This document shows, in pieces, positions 21,715 through 33,184 of a stretch of 64,000 bases of DNA. The position numbers and the translations under genes were made by a program. The notes below the pieces were generated by a model. That model was not told the DNA's origin and did not search any database. It was given only the letters and a program-made list of their open reading frames with translations. Positions within the stretch are counted from its first letter, which is position 1. Each line of letters starts with the position of its first letter. Source of the DNA: Castanopsis chinensis (lineage: Eukaryota > Streptophyta > Magnoliopsida > Fagales > Fagaceae); assembly GCA_032878915.1 (NCBI GenBank), contig JAVQMG010000115.1, forward strand, positions 12,182,501 through 12,246,500, given 5' to 3'.

Positions 21715-24251
21715 CTATCGTATGCTGTTATCATTCTCTAGTAAACCTCTTTGTTCAGCTGCTTGCTTAAATGTTGGATAGGTTATCCCATTGACAGTCA
21801 ATAAATCGTCAAATCCTATTGGCCCTTTGACATGATAAAGAAGAACACGCAGATTGAACTTCTTTCCATCAAATGGTGAAACAGTATATATCTTGCCCAC
21901 TACTTTTTTATGAGATCTTCTTCGTGTCCATATATTATTTTTATAATCCCAGCAATAATTCTCAGGAAACTCTCTATATAAATAATTTTGTGCATCATGA
22001 TTAATCAAATTCATATAAAAAAATTCAGTGAGCATTGTCTTTTTACTTCGCTTCAAAACATTAGCAATAGATTCATGTGGTCTAAAGCGTACCTGTTGTC
22101 TATCTGGAAGATGAATTTGCAAACGAAAAATGGCAGGATACATTCGATACATAGGAAAAGAAAATATCTTCCAACATGCCTCTGGAGCACATACCCATCT
22201 TGCATCAATGTACTGTTGGACCTCATCATAATTTGGGCCTGGCCTAACTTCCATAGAGACACGATTTGGGCCTTTATACACATATTTATAAAAGTACTTT
22301 ACACTCTTGATACTATAACATATTTCAACATTAATATGGCAATTATATTTCAGTAGTAACCAAGGGTTATATGGAACAACCCAAGTGTTGTCTACCATAA
22401 TGCTGCAATGATCATTCAATGGCACAACATTATTAGTATCGTATCGTTTGTAAACAAGATATGGATCACTGCCTTGGTAGGTTTCTAGCGAGAAAGGCTT
22501 TGGGTATCCTTTTTTACATCGCCCATTTTTCATGCACGGTGATCTTGGATTTTGTACTCCACAAGGGCCGTGTATCAAATTCTTCAATACAGCTTTATGT
22601 AATTGAGGTTGTTCCTCCTTACATGGTATTTTTACCTTAACAACCTGATCGCAATCCTCTGGATTATGCAGTTTATCATCTTCATCGAGAATTATAAACA
22701 TGTGTGCCTTTTTTGGAACTCAAAGACTTGCACATATACAATAACTCTTCCAAGAACCCCCTTGACCACGATATCATCTTTCAATTCTTCAAATTTTGAT
22801 TTGAAAACTCTTGCAAGTAAGTTTGGACGATCTTATGCTGTTTGTGCAGGTAAAAGCTTATTTTGGATTTCTTCCCATCCTGGATTGCACGTCATTATGA
22901 TGAATAAATCTGGCTTCCCAAACTTTTGAACCAATGACATTACATCTTGAAATTGTTGGATCGTATCGCGCGGTCTTCCCACAAATGATGAAGGTAGAAT
23001 GGTTCTATGTCCAACATTTCCTAAATATAAGATGAAAAAGTTGGGTCATTAATAAATATTGATACTAATTTGCCATTAATAAAGTAATGTAAATTTCAAA
23101 TGTAAAGTTTACATTACCAGTATCACTCTCTCCTTCATTGAAATCATCTTATAGGCCTTGGTACAAATCTGCCCTAATAGAATCTTGATTGTGCTTAAAC
23201 CACCTAAGCTTGTGTGTTTCAATTTTTACATAATTATCAACAACATACTGTTGTAAAAGGCGCCCTCCAAACCAAATCATTGATAGACCATTGTCACGAA
23301 TCTTCGACATTAGTAAAAATAGATGTAGGTTCAGTTATTTTATAATGTAAGCGGCATTTTGAAGTAATAGATTGAAAATAATAAAACTGTTACCTGAAAG
23401 ATGTATGCATAACAATCACGACATGACACTTTATTTCTATTAGCGTCGCGTGTGTTGATATCCCATTCATATATTCCAAATGAAAAAAATATTAGGTATT
23501 GCAATGGATCATAAAATCTTGCTATATCTTGAACATTGATCAAATTACCATAAAATGTTTGAACTAAAATTTCTCTGCCACTTAAATGACCAGCTTCTTC
23601 TCCTCCTACAATAACAGCTGCCACTTGGGAAGCACTGGGAAGGCAATATTGAGGTTGGTTTAGAGGTTGTTCTTTAATGAGGAGTTTACATTGACGTAAA
23701 TTTGGACTTCGAGATAGTTGACGAAATTTCTCCACAAATGGGTTGTGCATGCCTAAGATCCTTTGAATAAGTCGCACAATATCTTCAAGAGCTTCTACAG
23801 ATTGAGACATTCTGTGTTGTATTTCAAGATCAGTGTCATAGATATACAATTGTAGATGCCACACACTTAGAGGTGTACGTGGTAAAAGACTACCAATTCT
23901 ATGATAGATGACACCCTGGGCAAGAAATGTATATATTCCTTAACTATTCGAGGCCACGCTTTCATTTACGTGCACACCCATTGAGGTAAATGCAAACATG
24001 TTGTTGTAAAACCGTATATATTGCCTGAAATGTCTGCCCCGTGGTGTTTGCTCACAAATGAGCTTCATAAATTCAAGACAAGTTGGTATATTGGGTAAGG
24101 ATATTTTTCCATTCTTGCAACACATCGAGGATGTCTCTCGATGGAACAAACTGGCATTACAAAAGTGACATGTCTTTGGTTGTGGTAGTTGGTACCTAAT
24201 GGTCTCTATGCCTTCTTTAAAATCCTTTGCACAATTGTATCTACCTCGCAT
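21715..24251 (-). pseudogene. Helitron Rep (replication initiator) domain, broken
   Basis: The N-terminal Helitron-like region lies at 23340-24251: CHFCNASLFHRE, RFYNNMFAFTSMGVHV, LQLYIYDTDLEIQHRM, ASQVAAVIVGGEEAG. The Rep core lies at 21715-22960: FIIMTCNPGWEEIQ, then the place of the HUH motif at about 22698-22712, where a short deletion and frameshift remove the first part of the motif (only QKR..H-MFIIL remains). It then runs through CMKNGRCKKGYPK and the tyrosine region VKYFYKYVYKGPN, which keeps its tyrosines. Introns are possible between the blocks, but stops also occur. Confidence 0.85.
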
Positions 24252-24299
24252 ACAGTTTATTACATGTGCAGTACCATCAAATGTGTTGTCAACACCTAA

Positions 24300-25048
24300 T
24301 TTTTATTTTGAGGAAAAAATTAGTGATAAAGAGTGTTATGATAGTTGTGAAAGAAAATATTAAAATTGTACCAAATATTATGTTGTGAAATAAGCAAAAT
24401 ATTAATAATGTTTCAAATATGCAACTTGTTAACAAATAATAAAATTTATAATGATAAACATGTAAATTGAAATGAAAATGGTGGCATTGAGTGATGAACC
24501 TTGTTCTCTGTAGCCATCTCCATGATTTTGATCATTTATATTTTCAACTTCTTGAGTTCTTTCTACAGCTGCAATGTAATTATAGAAAATGCTCAATTGG
24601 TGTAATTATATATAGAAAATAATGGTGAAAGCTCTATAGAAGGATATAAACATGAAATTAAAAATAAAAATGGTGACATTGAGTAATAAACCTTGTTCTC
24701 TGTAGGCATCCCCTTGGTTTTGCTCAACAATATTTTCAACTCCTTCAATTATTTCTGTAACTGTAATGTAATTATATAAAATGCTCAATTGGTGTAATTA
24801 TATATAAAAAATAATGGTGAAATCTTTAAAAATATATTACATAAAACTTATCATTAATAACATCAAAATTTATATGACTTAGTCCAACCTCAAAATCATT
24901 TGCCATTATAGTTGGATAGGTTGGAGGGAGACCTAAATTTAATATTATAAACATTATCTTAGTAATTTTGTATACATTGACATTCAACTAACATGCCAAA
25001 AACTATGGTTTTTTTCAAAATAATAAGATTTCAAGCAATGAAGAATGT
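24300..25048. other. intron-like AT-rich stretch between Helitron exons
   Basis: Two copies of a segment containing GAGT(G/A)ATGAACC-like sequence and CTCAATTGGTGTAATTATATAT occur near 24485-24620 and 24675-24810, spaced about 190 bases, so a local tandem duplication is present. No conserved domain is seen. Confidence 0.5.
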
Positions 25049-25470
25049 TTAAAGATACGAAACTATAATCTTACCACTAACTTCTTGCATAGCCCTATGC
25101 TCAACTGGCATATTGTGTGCCAAGTTATGGATATGTGTAAGACGACGACTTCGTCCAGCCTCGTGATCAGGTGGTATTAGTGATGAGTTTGTTGATGTTG
25201 AATTAGAGTGTACAACATCTTCTTCATTCAAATTTGCTGGGCCTACCAGTAAAATGTGATCACCACTCAAAGTTTATTGTCTTTGTCTTGCGTAATTGGC
25301 ACGATGTCTTGCCAATTGAATATTTCTGCTTTCATTGTCTTTACTTTGTATTCTCAAGTGAGCATAATATCTCCATCATTCTCGACGACGTTCTATGTCA
25401 TCAGAATTCACCATCATTGTATTTTACGAACTCATTTCTACATAAAATTAAATTAAATTTATAGTGGTTG
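25049..25470 (-). pseudogene. possible N-terminal exons of the Helitron protein
   Basis: The - strand reading 25049-25270 gives SLIPPDHEAGRSRRLTHIHN, an Arg/His-rich segment upstream of Rep. The reading just before it (to about 25430) has stops. N-terminal regions of plant Helitron proteins are variable, so assignment rests on position and orientation only. Confidence 0.35.
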
Positions 25471-26430
25471 TTGCACATACGTACACAATAATCAATAGAT
25501 TTTTCCTTGTCACAAATAGGGTGTATTAAAACCACAATAAAGTGAACTAATTTTGGACAAATTAATCACATGTAAGAATTGAAATAATATGTGTAATTGT
25601 AATAAATTTTTAGTAAAATAGGAGAAATAAGTTACACTTCTTAAAATTATTAAATTATTATTTTAGGTAGAAGTTTTGAGAATATATTTAATTTTAGGTT
25701 ATGAATTGTTAGATCAATATGACGAAAATATAATTTACAAAATGTTTATTTTATTTCACAAACTCATTTATAGTTAAAATTAGATTAAATTTGCCGTACT
25801 CATTTGACACACTTACAACAAAATCATGCCATTTTGGTTAATTTGGATGAGAAAATAATGTGCCTGTTTGTAACTTTGTGTGTAAGTGTAAGAGAGAAGA
25901 AGTGGCTTAGTGAGTTTAGAAGTTGAGAGTTGTGGAGGTGATGAGGAAGATGAAGGTGTTTAAGGGTATTTATAGGATTTGAATGTACATTTAGTTTCTC
26001 ACTTTACCGGGTATAAATATAATATCAAACAAATATGCAAAGTGGCGCCGAAGTTTGAAAAGAAAAATATTGTTATTTTACGTAAAAACTTTTTTAATCT
26101 CTTCTTTACTAAAGTACCCTTAATTACGTGGGAGATACTAATACATGGCTTGCATTTTTTGGATTGGGATTTGGATGCTTCTACTAATTTTTACTATAGT
26201 TGAGTATCCAATGAGTTTAAAATTGACAAGCTATCATTATCAATACTTTATTGCATTTTATAAGGTATGTAACATTTTTTATGGAGTAATAAATTAATAA
26301 GATTTTTGTTAAAGGAAATGCTCTTGGAAAGATCCTAAAATTTAGTAATTACACATCCAAGTTTTTTTTTTTTTTTTTCCTTTTGGGTGTTGTTGATGTT
26401 GTTCTTTTTTTCAAATAAAATCTTAAATTT
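25471..26430. other. AT-rich leader region of the Helitron
   Basis: There is no gene. A partial third copy of the repeat unit that ends 26431-26735 appears at about 26264-26310 (GTAACATTTTTTATGGAGTA). Confidence 0.45.
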
Positions 26431-26735
26431 CAAATTTTATGGCAGGAGATATACGTTATTTTTGGCATTGTTGTTTTTTTTTTTAAATTAATAACATTTA
26501 TCAATTTTTGTTTAATCCAAAACTTTAGTTTTTTAGTCCTAAAAGTTAGCCACCTACTACACATCCATAACAAAAGTTAAAAAGATTTTGATATATTAAC
26601 AACCTTTAAAAATGAGAAAAAGGTACGTAACATTTTTTATGGAGTAGCAAATTAATACTTATGGAAAAAATTTTAAATTGAATTTGACATAGAATTATAC
26701 AAATGATAAATATAGTTTCTGTCACAAAAGGAATT
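26431..26735 (+). repeat. direct duplication inside Helitron, copy 1
   Basis: It begins CAAATTTTATGGCAGGAGATA and ends TTTCTGTCACAAAAGGAA. It matches 27037-27395 over its whole length with small indels. It does not start TG or end CA, so it is unlikely to be an LTR pair. Confidence 0.8.
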
Positions 26736-27036
26736 TTCAATTTGCTAGACACAAACAAATACACGTGTGAAATTATGATTTATATGAGATTTTTTTTTTA
26801 TATATAAAAACAAACTGAGATTCTAGTCCAACACTGTGTGCCATTCCACACCAATCATATAGATCACGTTCCAAGAATCAACGGTTTGAAATGCCCTAGT
26901 GTAAAGTGGCAAAAATTAAAAACTTTAGGAGTGATGGTAAATCTTTATATAGAAAAGTTTGCAATTATTCAGCAAAAAGAGAAAAGTAAAGGGCCGGATG
27001 GGTTAATAAAGTGGGTAGGAATTCAAACTCAGCTGG

Positions 27037-27395
27037 TTCAAATTTTATTGCAGGAGATACACGTTATTTTTGGTGTTGTTGTCTTTTTTTTTTTTTTTTT
27101 TTAAATTTAATAACATTTATCAATTTTTGTTTGATCCAAAATTTTAGTTTTTTAGTCCTAAAAGGTAGCCATTTTAGTCCTAAAAGTTAGCTACTTACTA
27201 CACTTCCATAACAAAAGTTAAAAAGAGTTTAAATTTCAAATATATCAACAACATCAACAACCTTTAAAATTGAGAAAAATGTACGTAACATTTTTTATGA
27301 AGTAGTAAATTAATACTTATGGAAAAAAATTTTAAATTGAATTTGACTTAGAATTATGCAAATGATAAATATAGTTTCTGTTACAAAAGAAATTT
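27037..27395 (+). repeat. direct duplication inside Helitron, copy 2
   Basis: It begins CAAATTTTATTGCAGGAGATA and ends TTTCTGTTACAAAAGAAA. It contains an extra internal repeat of TTTTAGTCCTAAAAG that copy 1 lacks. Confidence 0.8.
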
Positions 27396-28217
27396 TTTTA
27401 CAAGAATTTCTTAGATAACAACCACTTGTGAGGTTTAAATCATATAATAATTCTTGTAAAGTCTCTCACCCGAACTTATCTAATATTCCATTCCAATGAC
27501 TCCTCAATACAATCCAAAAAATTTGTGTGTACTTGAACTTGAGAGAGATAAAAGAATTAGAGTTAAACCAAGTATTTTTTTAAAAAAACTTTATTCAACA
27601 AACCAAAGTTAGCGTGTGTGGCAATTAAAGATACTTGTGGCAATTAAACACAAACTTTAGAGTTTGTGTTTGATTTAAATTTTGATGAATTCAATTTTCT
27701 TGAAAATCCTATTAAAATTGATCAGAATAAAGATAAAGATTTTTTAGAATTTAACTCTATCATGAACTCTTTAAAATCTTATCACCACATTATCAACTAT
27801 TTAAATAGATATGTAATGGAGATCTAACCATGTGATTGGTGGCTCTAGTTTGGATACATAATGAATTGTAAATGAAAATCAGAATTGAGAGGTTGCTACA
27901 TACCTAAATAAAAAATAAAAAAAAAAATTTAATGCCAAAAACATAGACAATGATGGTAAAAAAAAAACTTGCTTAAAAAGAAAAAAAAAATACAAAGAAG
28001 GAAATTTGGCAAATGCATTCTATAAAAAAAAACAAAAAAAATTGGCAAATGGATATGAATGGATGGAAACTTTCCAGTCATGCAAAAACCTAGTAGCGGT
28101 AAAATTTCTTTCATAGTTTCTTGAATATCTTTCTTCACATTGGATGCAGCACGGATGGTAACTATTTTTATTTCAATTCAAATTTTTTTAAATAAAGTAT
28201 AAACAAAGGCTACTAAC

Positions 28218-28311
28218 GGAGGTAAGGGAAGCCATACTGTTTAACTCTTCACAAATGATTTTGAATACTTCTTTTGTAGCATAAGGCAGCCCTGTCTTTG
28301 GATCACAATAC
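28218..28311 (-). pseudogene. captured host exon fragment (YL1 C-terminal / SWC2-like)
   Basis: On the - strand an acceptor TTGTAG is followed by a 94-nt open exon reading YCDPKTGLPYATKEVFKI and then ICEELNSMASLTS, ending at a GTTAGT donor. The core resembles the YL1 C-terminal domain of SWR1-complex subunit 2 and relatives, in which an Arg normally stands where Cys occurs here after Tyr and after Ile-Ile; CGT to TGT would explain both. No other YL1 exon is nearby. A second possible exon (about 28092-28161, ASNVKKDIQETMKEILPLL) is unidentified. Location in a Helitron, in its sense orientation, suggests gene capture. Confidence 0.5.
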
Positions 28312-28949
28312 CTACAACATGAAATGACAAATCATTAAGAAGTACAGTGGCAGAGTATATGAAGGAACCATTCATTTCAGAATTACATTGAAAAAAAAAA
28401 GCAGAAAGAGAGTTAACGCGATACATTAAAAAAAAAAAAAAATAGAACTCAAAGAAAGTCAATCATAAAAAAAAGAAAAAAAAAAAAAGGAATTTGCAAA
28501 AATTAGAGCTCGAAAATTTGTTGGAGCCTCTAACACTAAATGTCTTTAATCTGAAGAAAAAGAAAGGAGGTTGTAGAACTAAATTAAATGTCTTCAATCT
28601 GAAGAAGAATGAGAGATAGAAAGTGAGATAGAAACTAACAAAGTGTATGTGAGTTTGTGGGTCATAAAGTGTAGGAGTTTTAATTTACATATTTATACCC
28701 GTTAGTTGAATACTTATAAGTGGGTATGATGAGGGTATATTAGGCATCAAAATTGAGGAATCGAAATAGGGGAAGCTCATTAAATAGTGGTATAAATAAA
28801 ATCATGAGGAATATACAGGTATAAAAACAATTGTCACATTATTTTATTTCATAATCTCGTTATTTTCTTTCACATTCCTTAGACAAAGTATTATCCTATC
28901 ATTGAATTTAATTATGAGGTACAGTCATGGGTATACCAATCATAATATA

Positions 28950-30850
28950 CTAGCCTCTGAACACGCGCTCACACACGTGCTCAGAGGCTTTTCTATTTTT
29001 TGGTAAAAGTTAATAATTTATATTTATTATAAATTGAGATTGCTGTATTTTTCAATTACAAAAATATCTAGCAGTATGATGAGCGTTATACATGTGTTTG
29101 AATTTAATTTTAATTTTTTTTTAGGGATAATTATAGTTACTCACCCATGGTTTGCCTCTAATTTGATATGCCTGCCCGTGGTTTAAATTTTGACACTTTG
29201 CCCACCTGTGATTACTACCATTAGTTTCCTGTTATCCACCTTTGTTAAAAAGAAGGGTAAATATGTATTTTTGCACTATTCTTATGTCTTTCTCCTCACA
29301 AAACATAAAAAACATAAAAATTCAAGAGAAAACAAGATCAAAATGTGCTATTGGTAAAAAAATTTATGCAATTTCTTAGAACTTCAACTTGTATTTGAAC
29401 CTATCATCTCAACCACAAGCAAACATCTATTCAAATTTAGATCCAAATTTTTACAGAGCAATGAACTATTCAGATACAATTGCTCTAGCAAAAATATGAA
29501 AAAAAAAAAAAGAGTCAGTGTTTATACCAGATTGGCTTCAAAATTAAGCCCACAAAAAATAGTCACAAATTGCAAGTAACACATTGAAAATTAACATTTA
29601 GAGAGAGAAAAATCACGGTTTCAACTTCTCTGTTGGAAGAAAACGAAAGAAAAAAAAAACTTAGAGAACTTTAATGGAATTTAAGAACAAATGAATTCAA
29701 CCCAGACATATATTTGAAACCCCAATTTCAAATCCAGACATATATTTCAAGTCTTCTCAAACCCAGAAAAATTGAATCCAAATCAACCACTCCACAGATC
29801 TCAATCCCAAGACCCATGACAAGCTGCTACCCACGACCTCACGAACCCAGGTCCACCTACAGCACCACAACTCCACGCTAATGTCCATCGTGACAACCTA
29901 AAATCTCAAATCGACCACCACCAGAACCCAAATTGCAACCTACATGTCACGCTCCTCAAAACCTAGACCCAAATCAGTCATGCTCCTCCTCCACAAATCA
30001 AAATCCAAATCCATAGATTGGCTTCGCTGGCGACGAATCAGAGATGTTGGAGGTGGGTATGGCTTCGTCGACGTGAGGGAGATTTTTGCCTTGATGGATT
30101 GGGTACATGCAGAGCTCGAAGTGGGCGAAGGTGAGAGAAGAGAAGAAAAGGGAGAAAACTCATCGGACTGGCGTCGGAGTGTGGGGTGGAGCTGCGTCGA
30201 AGTGTGGGTGGACGTCAGACCTTCGACGGAGTGTGGGGTGGAGCTGTGTCTCTCTGTCGTCGGTGCGTGGGGGTGGAGCTGAGGTGAGCTTGAGGATGAG
30301 TTTCGGGGGTGTGTGAGGAGTGTGTGAGAGAAGTGTGTAAGGAGTGGCCAATCCGGAAATCTATTGAAGGTAAAATGGAAAGGGAAATTTATTTACGGCA
30401 TGGGAAGCTTGATTTTACAGTCAAACTGATTTTTATTGTTAGTTTGACTATATTTTCAGTTTGATGGAGTGTTTGATCTGATTTCTTGTTTGATTTTTTG
30501 ATGAAACTTGTTAGAGAAATGGAAAAATTAGAGGTGGGTTACGGAGTATAAACGGAATGAACCATGGGTGGGCAAAGTGTCAAAATTTAAATCACAGGTA
30601 GGGGCATCAAATTAGAGGCAACTCACAGGTGAGTAAAGTGTAATTATACATTTTTTTTATAAATGGATAAAACAATTTGAAAACTATCAGAAGAGTGGTC
30701 CTCTTTTGTATGGAATGTTTTAGTGGGAATTAAAGAAGTATTTTTACTAAGTTTTTCCCCTACTAAAAAATAGGTTGTAGGGGTTTATTGAAATAAATAA
30801 AAAAAAAAAAAAATCCGATCTAAACAGGAGAAATTTCTCAAATAGTGGTA
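28950..30850 (-). mobile_element. short non-autonomous Helitron split by a nested TIR element
   Basis: The low end reads CTAG and then a 36-nt hairpin (28953-28988, stem GCCTCTGA-CACG), which inverted is a Helitron 3' end: hairpin, CTAG, then a host T. The high end inverted reads GATACCACTATTTGAG and, further in, CCTGTTTAGATCGG, paralleling the Helitron 5' end at 30851. Once 29123-30651 is removed the Helitron is only about 370 bp. It has no coding capacity. Confidence 0.68.
29123..30651. mobile_element. TIR element, probable non-autonomous Mutator-like element
   Basis: The left end, from GGATAATTATAGTTACTCACC through GACACTTTGCCCACC, is repeated inverted at the right end over roughly 85 bases with several mismatches. 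Both flanks are T-runs, so a T-rich target duplication of about 8-9 bases is possible but not provable. The centre (29800-30350) is more GC-rich than its surroundings, as in elements that carry captured gene pieces, but the ORFs there show no domain. Confidence 0.6.
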
Positions 30851-31000
30851 TCTATACTACTATTAAAGAGGCTTTCCCTGTTTGGAGATACTACTATTTA
30901 AGGGGTTGCCCCTGTTTGGACCGGTTTTTTTTTTTTTTTTTGTTCTGAAATACCCCTACATCTTTATGTTTAAGTAGAGACAAAATTAAAAGACAATCAG
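30851..31000 (+). mobile_element. Helitron 5' terminus (rest not delimited)
   Basis: An A is followed by TCTATACTACTATTAAAGAG, a typical plant Helitron 5' end. An internal near-repeat (GATACTACTATTTAAGG) and CCTGTTTGGACCGG follow. It abuts, head to head, the 5' end of the - strand Helitron. I could not locate a matching 3' end. Confidence 0.55.
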
Positions 31001-31534
31001 ATGCAAAAACGACTCAAATTTCTACTAAAACATTGCTTGAAAAATAGGGTCACTCTCATGTTGATTTTCAAATTTATTTATCTACTTATAAATTAGATTC
31101 TCAAAATAAAAATTATATATATAAAATAAAAAACATAGTTTATTTTTTTGCTACTACCACTAAAAAAATAAAAAATAAAAAGAAAATAACATTATACCTT
31201 ACAATAAGATATAAATTGATAAGTAATGCCCAGACCCACTCAAACACAATAATCACATGTACAAGATGACTCGAATCTGAAAATTGAAAATATATATATT
31301 GGATGTAAAAACTTAGACCATGTTGGGCTAGCCCAGCCCACGAACTTGATCGATAATAACCATTATAATAGTCAATGTGACTACTTAGTTTGACACTGAC
31401 AGCGCAACAGTCACGTATTGCTCTTTTGAAGAAGCTTACACTCTCACCAAAGACCCAAAGATATTTGGACATTTATAACAAATCCGTATTTGCCGAAATG
31501 TCTTTTTTCTTTTTTTTGTAAACTTGAGTTTCAA
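31001..31534. other. AT-rich sequence, no gene seen
   Basis: It contains A-runs and T-runs only. The - strand ORF at 31140-31472 has no recognisable domain. Confidence 0.5.
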
Positions 31535-32514
31535 AGAGCATCCTCATCAGGGAAAAAATCTTGGGTGAGACATGGGCTTATACGCCTGTCTCACTGAATA
31601 CCATTAGATATGTCAAATATTATATTTTTTAGCATTTGACACACTAAACACCAAAATACTTGCTTTATGAGATGTGTCAAATGCTAAAAGAAATGACATT
31701 GTACTACAATGCAATTCTAAACTTGGCACTATACAAAAAAAAATGGTAAAATATTTTTTTATTATTTTATTAAGATTTTCTCTCTTCTCACCCATTTATC
31801 TCTCCCCGCTCTCTCTCTCTCTCTCTCTCTCAGCCCATCACTCTCTTTCCTCAGCCCACCGTTGATGTCACCACTCCTAGCCGCCGTTTTTGCCGCATCG
31901 TTCTCCACACCATGTCGCTGACCTTGACATGTCTTCCTCCAGCCACGCCGACAATCTTCCCACATCACCGAAACCTCCCACCATCAGATCTCTCTCAATC
32001 GGCCTGTAGTGGTGGGTTTTGATTTTGGGTTTGTTTGATTTGGGATGGGTTTTGAGGTATGTGAATATGGTGGGTTGTGGATTAGTTGTGGCAGTGGTAC
32101 TATGGTTGTGGCAGCAATTTGGTGGTTGTGGTGGTGATTATTGGGTGGTTGTGGGTTTTTTATTTTTATTTTTTTAAGGTGGTGGTGGTGTTGGGGTTTC
32201 TGGTCTGGTGTTGGTGGGCTATGGGTTTTTTTGAATTGTATTTTGGGTTATGGAGGATGTGGTGGTGGTTGTTGGGTGGTGGTTGTTGGTTGGTGGTAAC
32301 TGTGTACGGGTTGTGGCAGTGGTTTTCCTTGATTGTGTTTGATGAATTTTAGTTAAATACTATTTTAATGTGTTATATATTATTTTAATGTATGAAATTG
32401 TAGAATAAAACATGTGATGTAGGGTGTATTATAACGTGACATGCTAAAATAATAAAGTAGATTTTTTGGTGTGTCAAGATGACATATTTATAGAACACTT
32501 GATGAGAATCCTCT
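31535..32514. mobile_element. TIR element with (CT)n and GGTGGTG-rich interior
   Basis: The left end AGAGCATCCTCATCAGG is matched at the right by the inverted AGAGGATTCTCATCAAG (14 of 17). No clear target duplication is seen. The interior has a (CT)n run at 31808-31832, a GC-richer CDS-like stretch to about 31990 and a GGTGGTTGTGG-rich stretch to 32340. The + ORF 32086-32352 is Trp/Gly low complexity from that stretch, not a gene. The superfamily is uncertain. Confidence 0.5.
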
Positions 32515-33044
32515 ATATAAAACAAATGTTACCAAGTTGAATATCATTTTTTGTCTCTTAGGGTCAAGACTCAATGATAATGATTGTATGCATGCAATTA
32601 ATCGATGCAAAACTTACATACAAGAAAGAAGAGTTTAATGGAGCTTCATAAGGCAAGGTTTCAATTTAGTGCACTAATGCATTTGACTTAATCGTCGTCA
32701 GTGAAGACACATATTGTGTCTGTATCCTATCCAGTACTTAAATGCATTAGATACTAGCCAAACCTTCAAGATTTAAAAAAGTTTATGGCAAATTTTGCCC
32801 CTTAGGTGTTTATTATAATAATTATTATTATTAGTGGTAGAAAATTGTTGGTCTGTTCTAATAAAAAAAGTGTTTAGGTTTTGGGTTGTGTTTGTTACAT
32901 ACTCTCCAATTATACATAATTTAGTTTTTAAATTGAAATCATGTCTTGAAGTGACAATTTCAGTTCAAAAATTGAATTGTGTATATTTATGTGCAAGGAG
33001 TAGTGTGTTACTTTAGTTTCTTGTCCCTTTCCTTAATCAGATCA
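32515..33044. other. intergenic sequence, nothing recognised
   Basis: It is AT-rich and single-copy in appearance, with no ORF of note. Confidence 0.5.
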
Positions 33045-33056
33045 AGGATTTCTTTT
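33045..33056 (+). repeat. LINE target-site duplication, left copy
   Basis: AGGATTTCTTTT, identical to 38928-38939. It runs into the poly(T) that is the LINE's poly(A) tail on the other strand. Confidence 0.8.
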
Positions 33057-33184
33057 TTTTTTTTTTTTGATGGGAAATACTCGACCTTCATTCCATATGT
33101 TGTAAAACAGATACATCATGTGCACACGCATGTGCCACTTGACTTGGGACAGTCCTCCAGCCATACAATCACATTCTCAATATT

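Larger units (their letters stand above)
18447..28806 (-). mobile_element. Helitron with Rep/helicase gene, decayed
   Basis: The - strand encodes Rep and Pif1-type helicase domains in Helitron order. At the high-coordinate end, the reverse complement of 28770-28806 reads TTTATACCACTATTTAATG, matching the Helitron 5' end at 30851 (TCTATACTACTATTAAAG) with the first TC changed to TT and an A just outside. The 3' end should lie at low coordinates; I could not find a correctly oriented hairpin plus CTRR, so the left limit given is only the edge of the neighbouring repeat. The interior includes a duplicated segment (26.4-27.4 kb) and one captured exon (28.2 kb). Confidence 0.72.

Noticed and set aside
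26431..27395. Small LTR retrotransposon (TRIM) with 330-bp LTRs
   Set aside because: The repeats do not begin TG or end CA, and no primer binding site or target duplication was found.
29944..30351. ORFs on both strands in a GC-richer patch
   Set aside because: There is no start context or domain, and the strands overlap. Treated as cargo or interior of the TIR element.
32086..32352. Trp/Gly/Val-rich 88-codon ORF
   Set aside because: It is produced by GGTGGTTGTGG repeats in a TIR element, with no domain.
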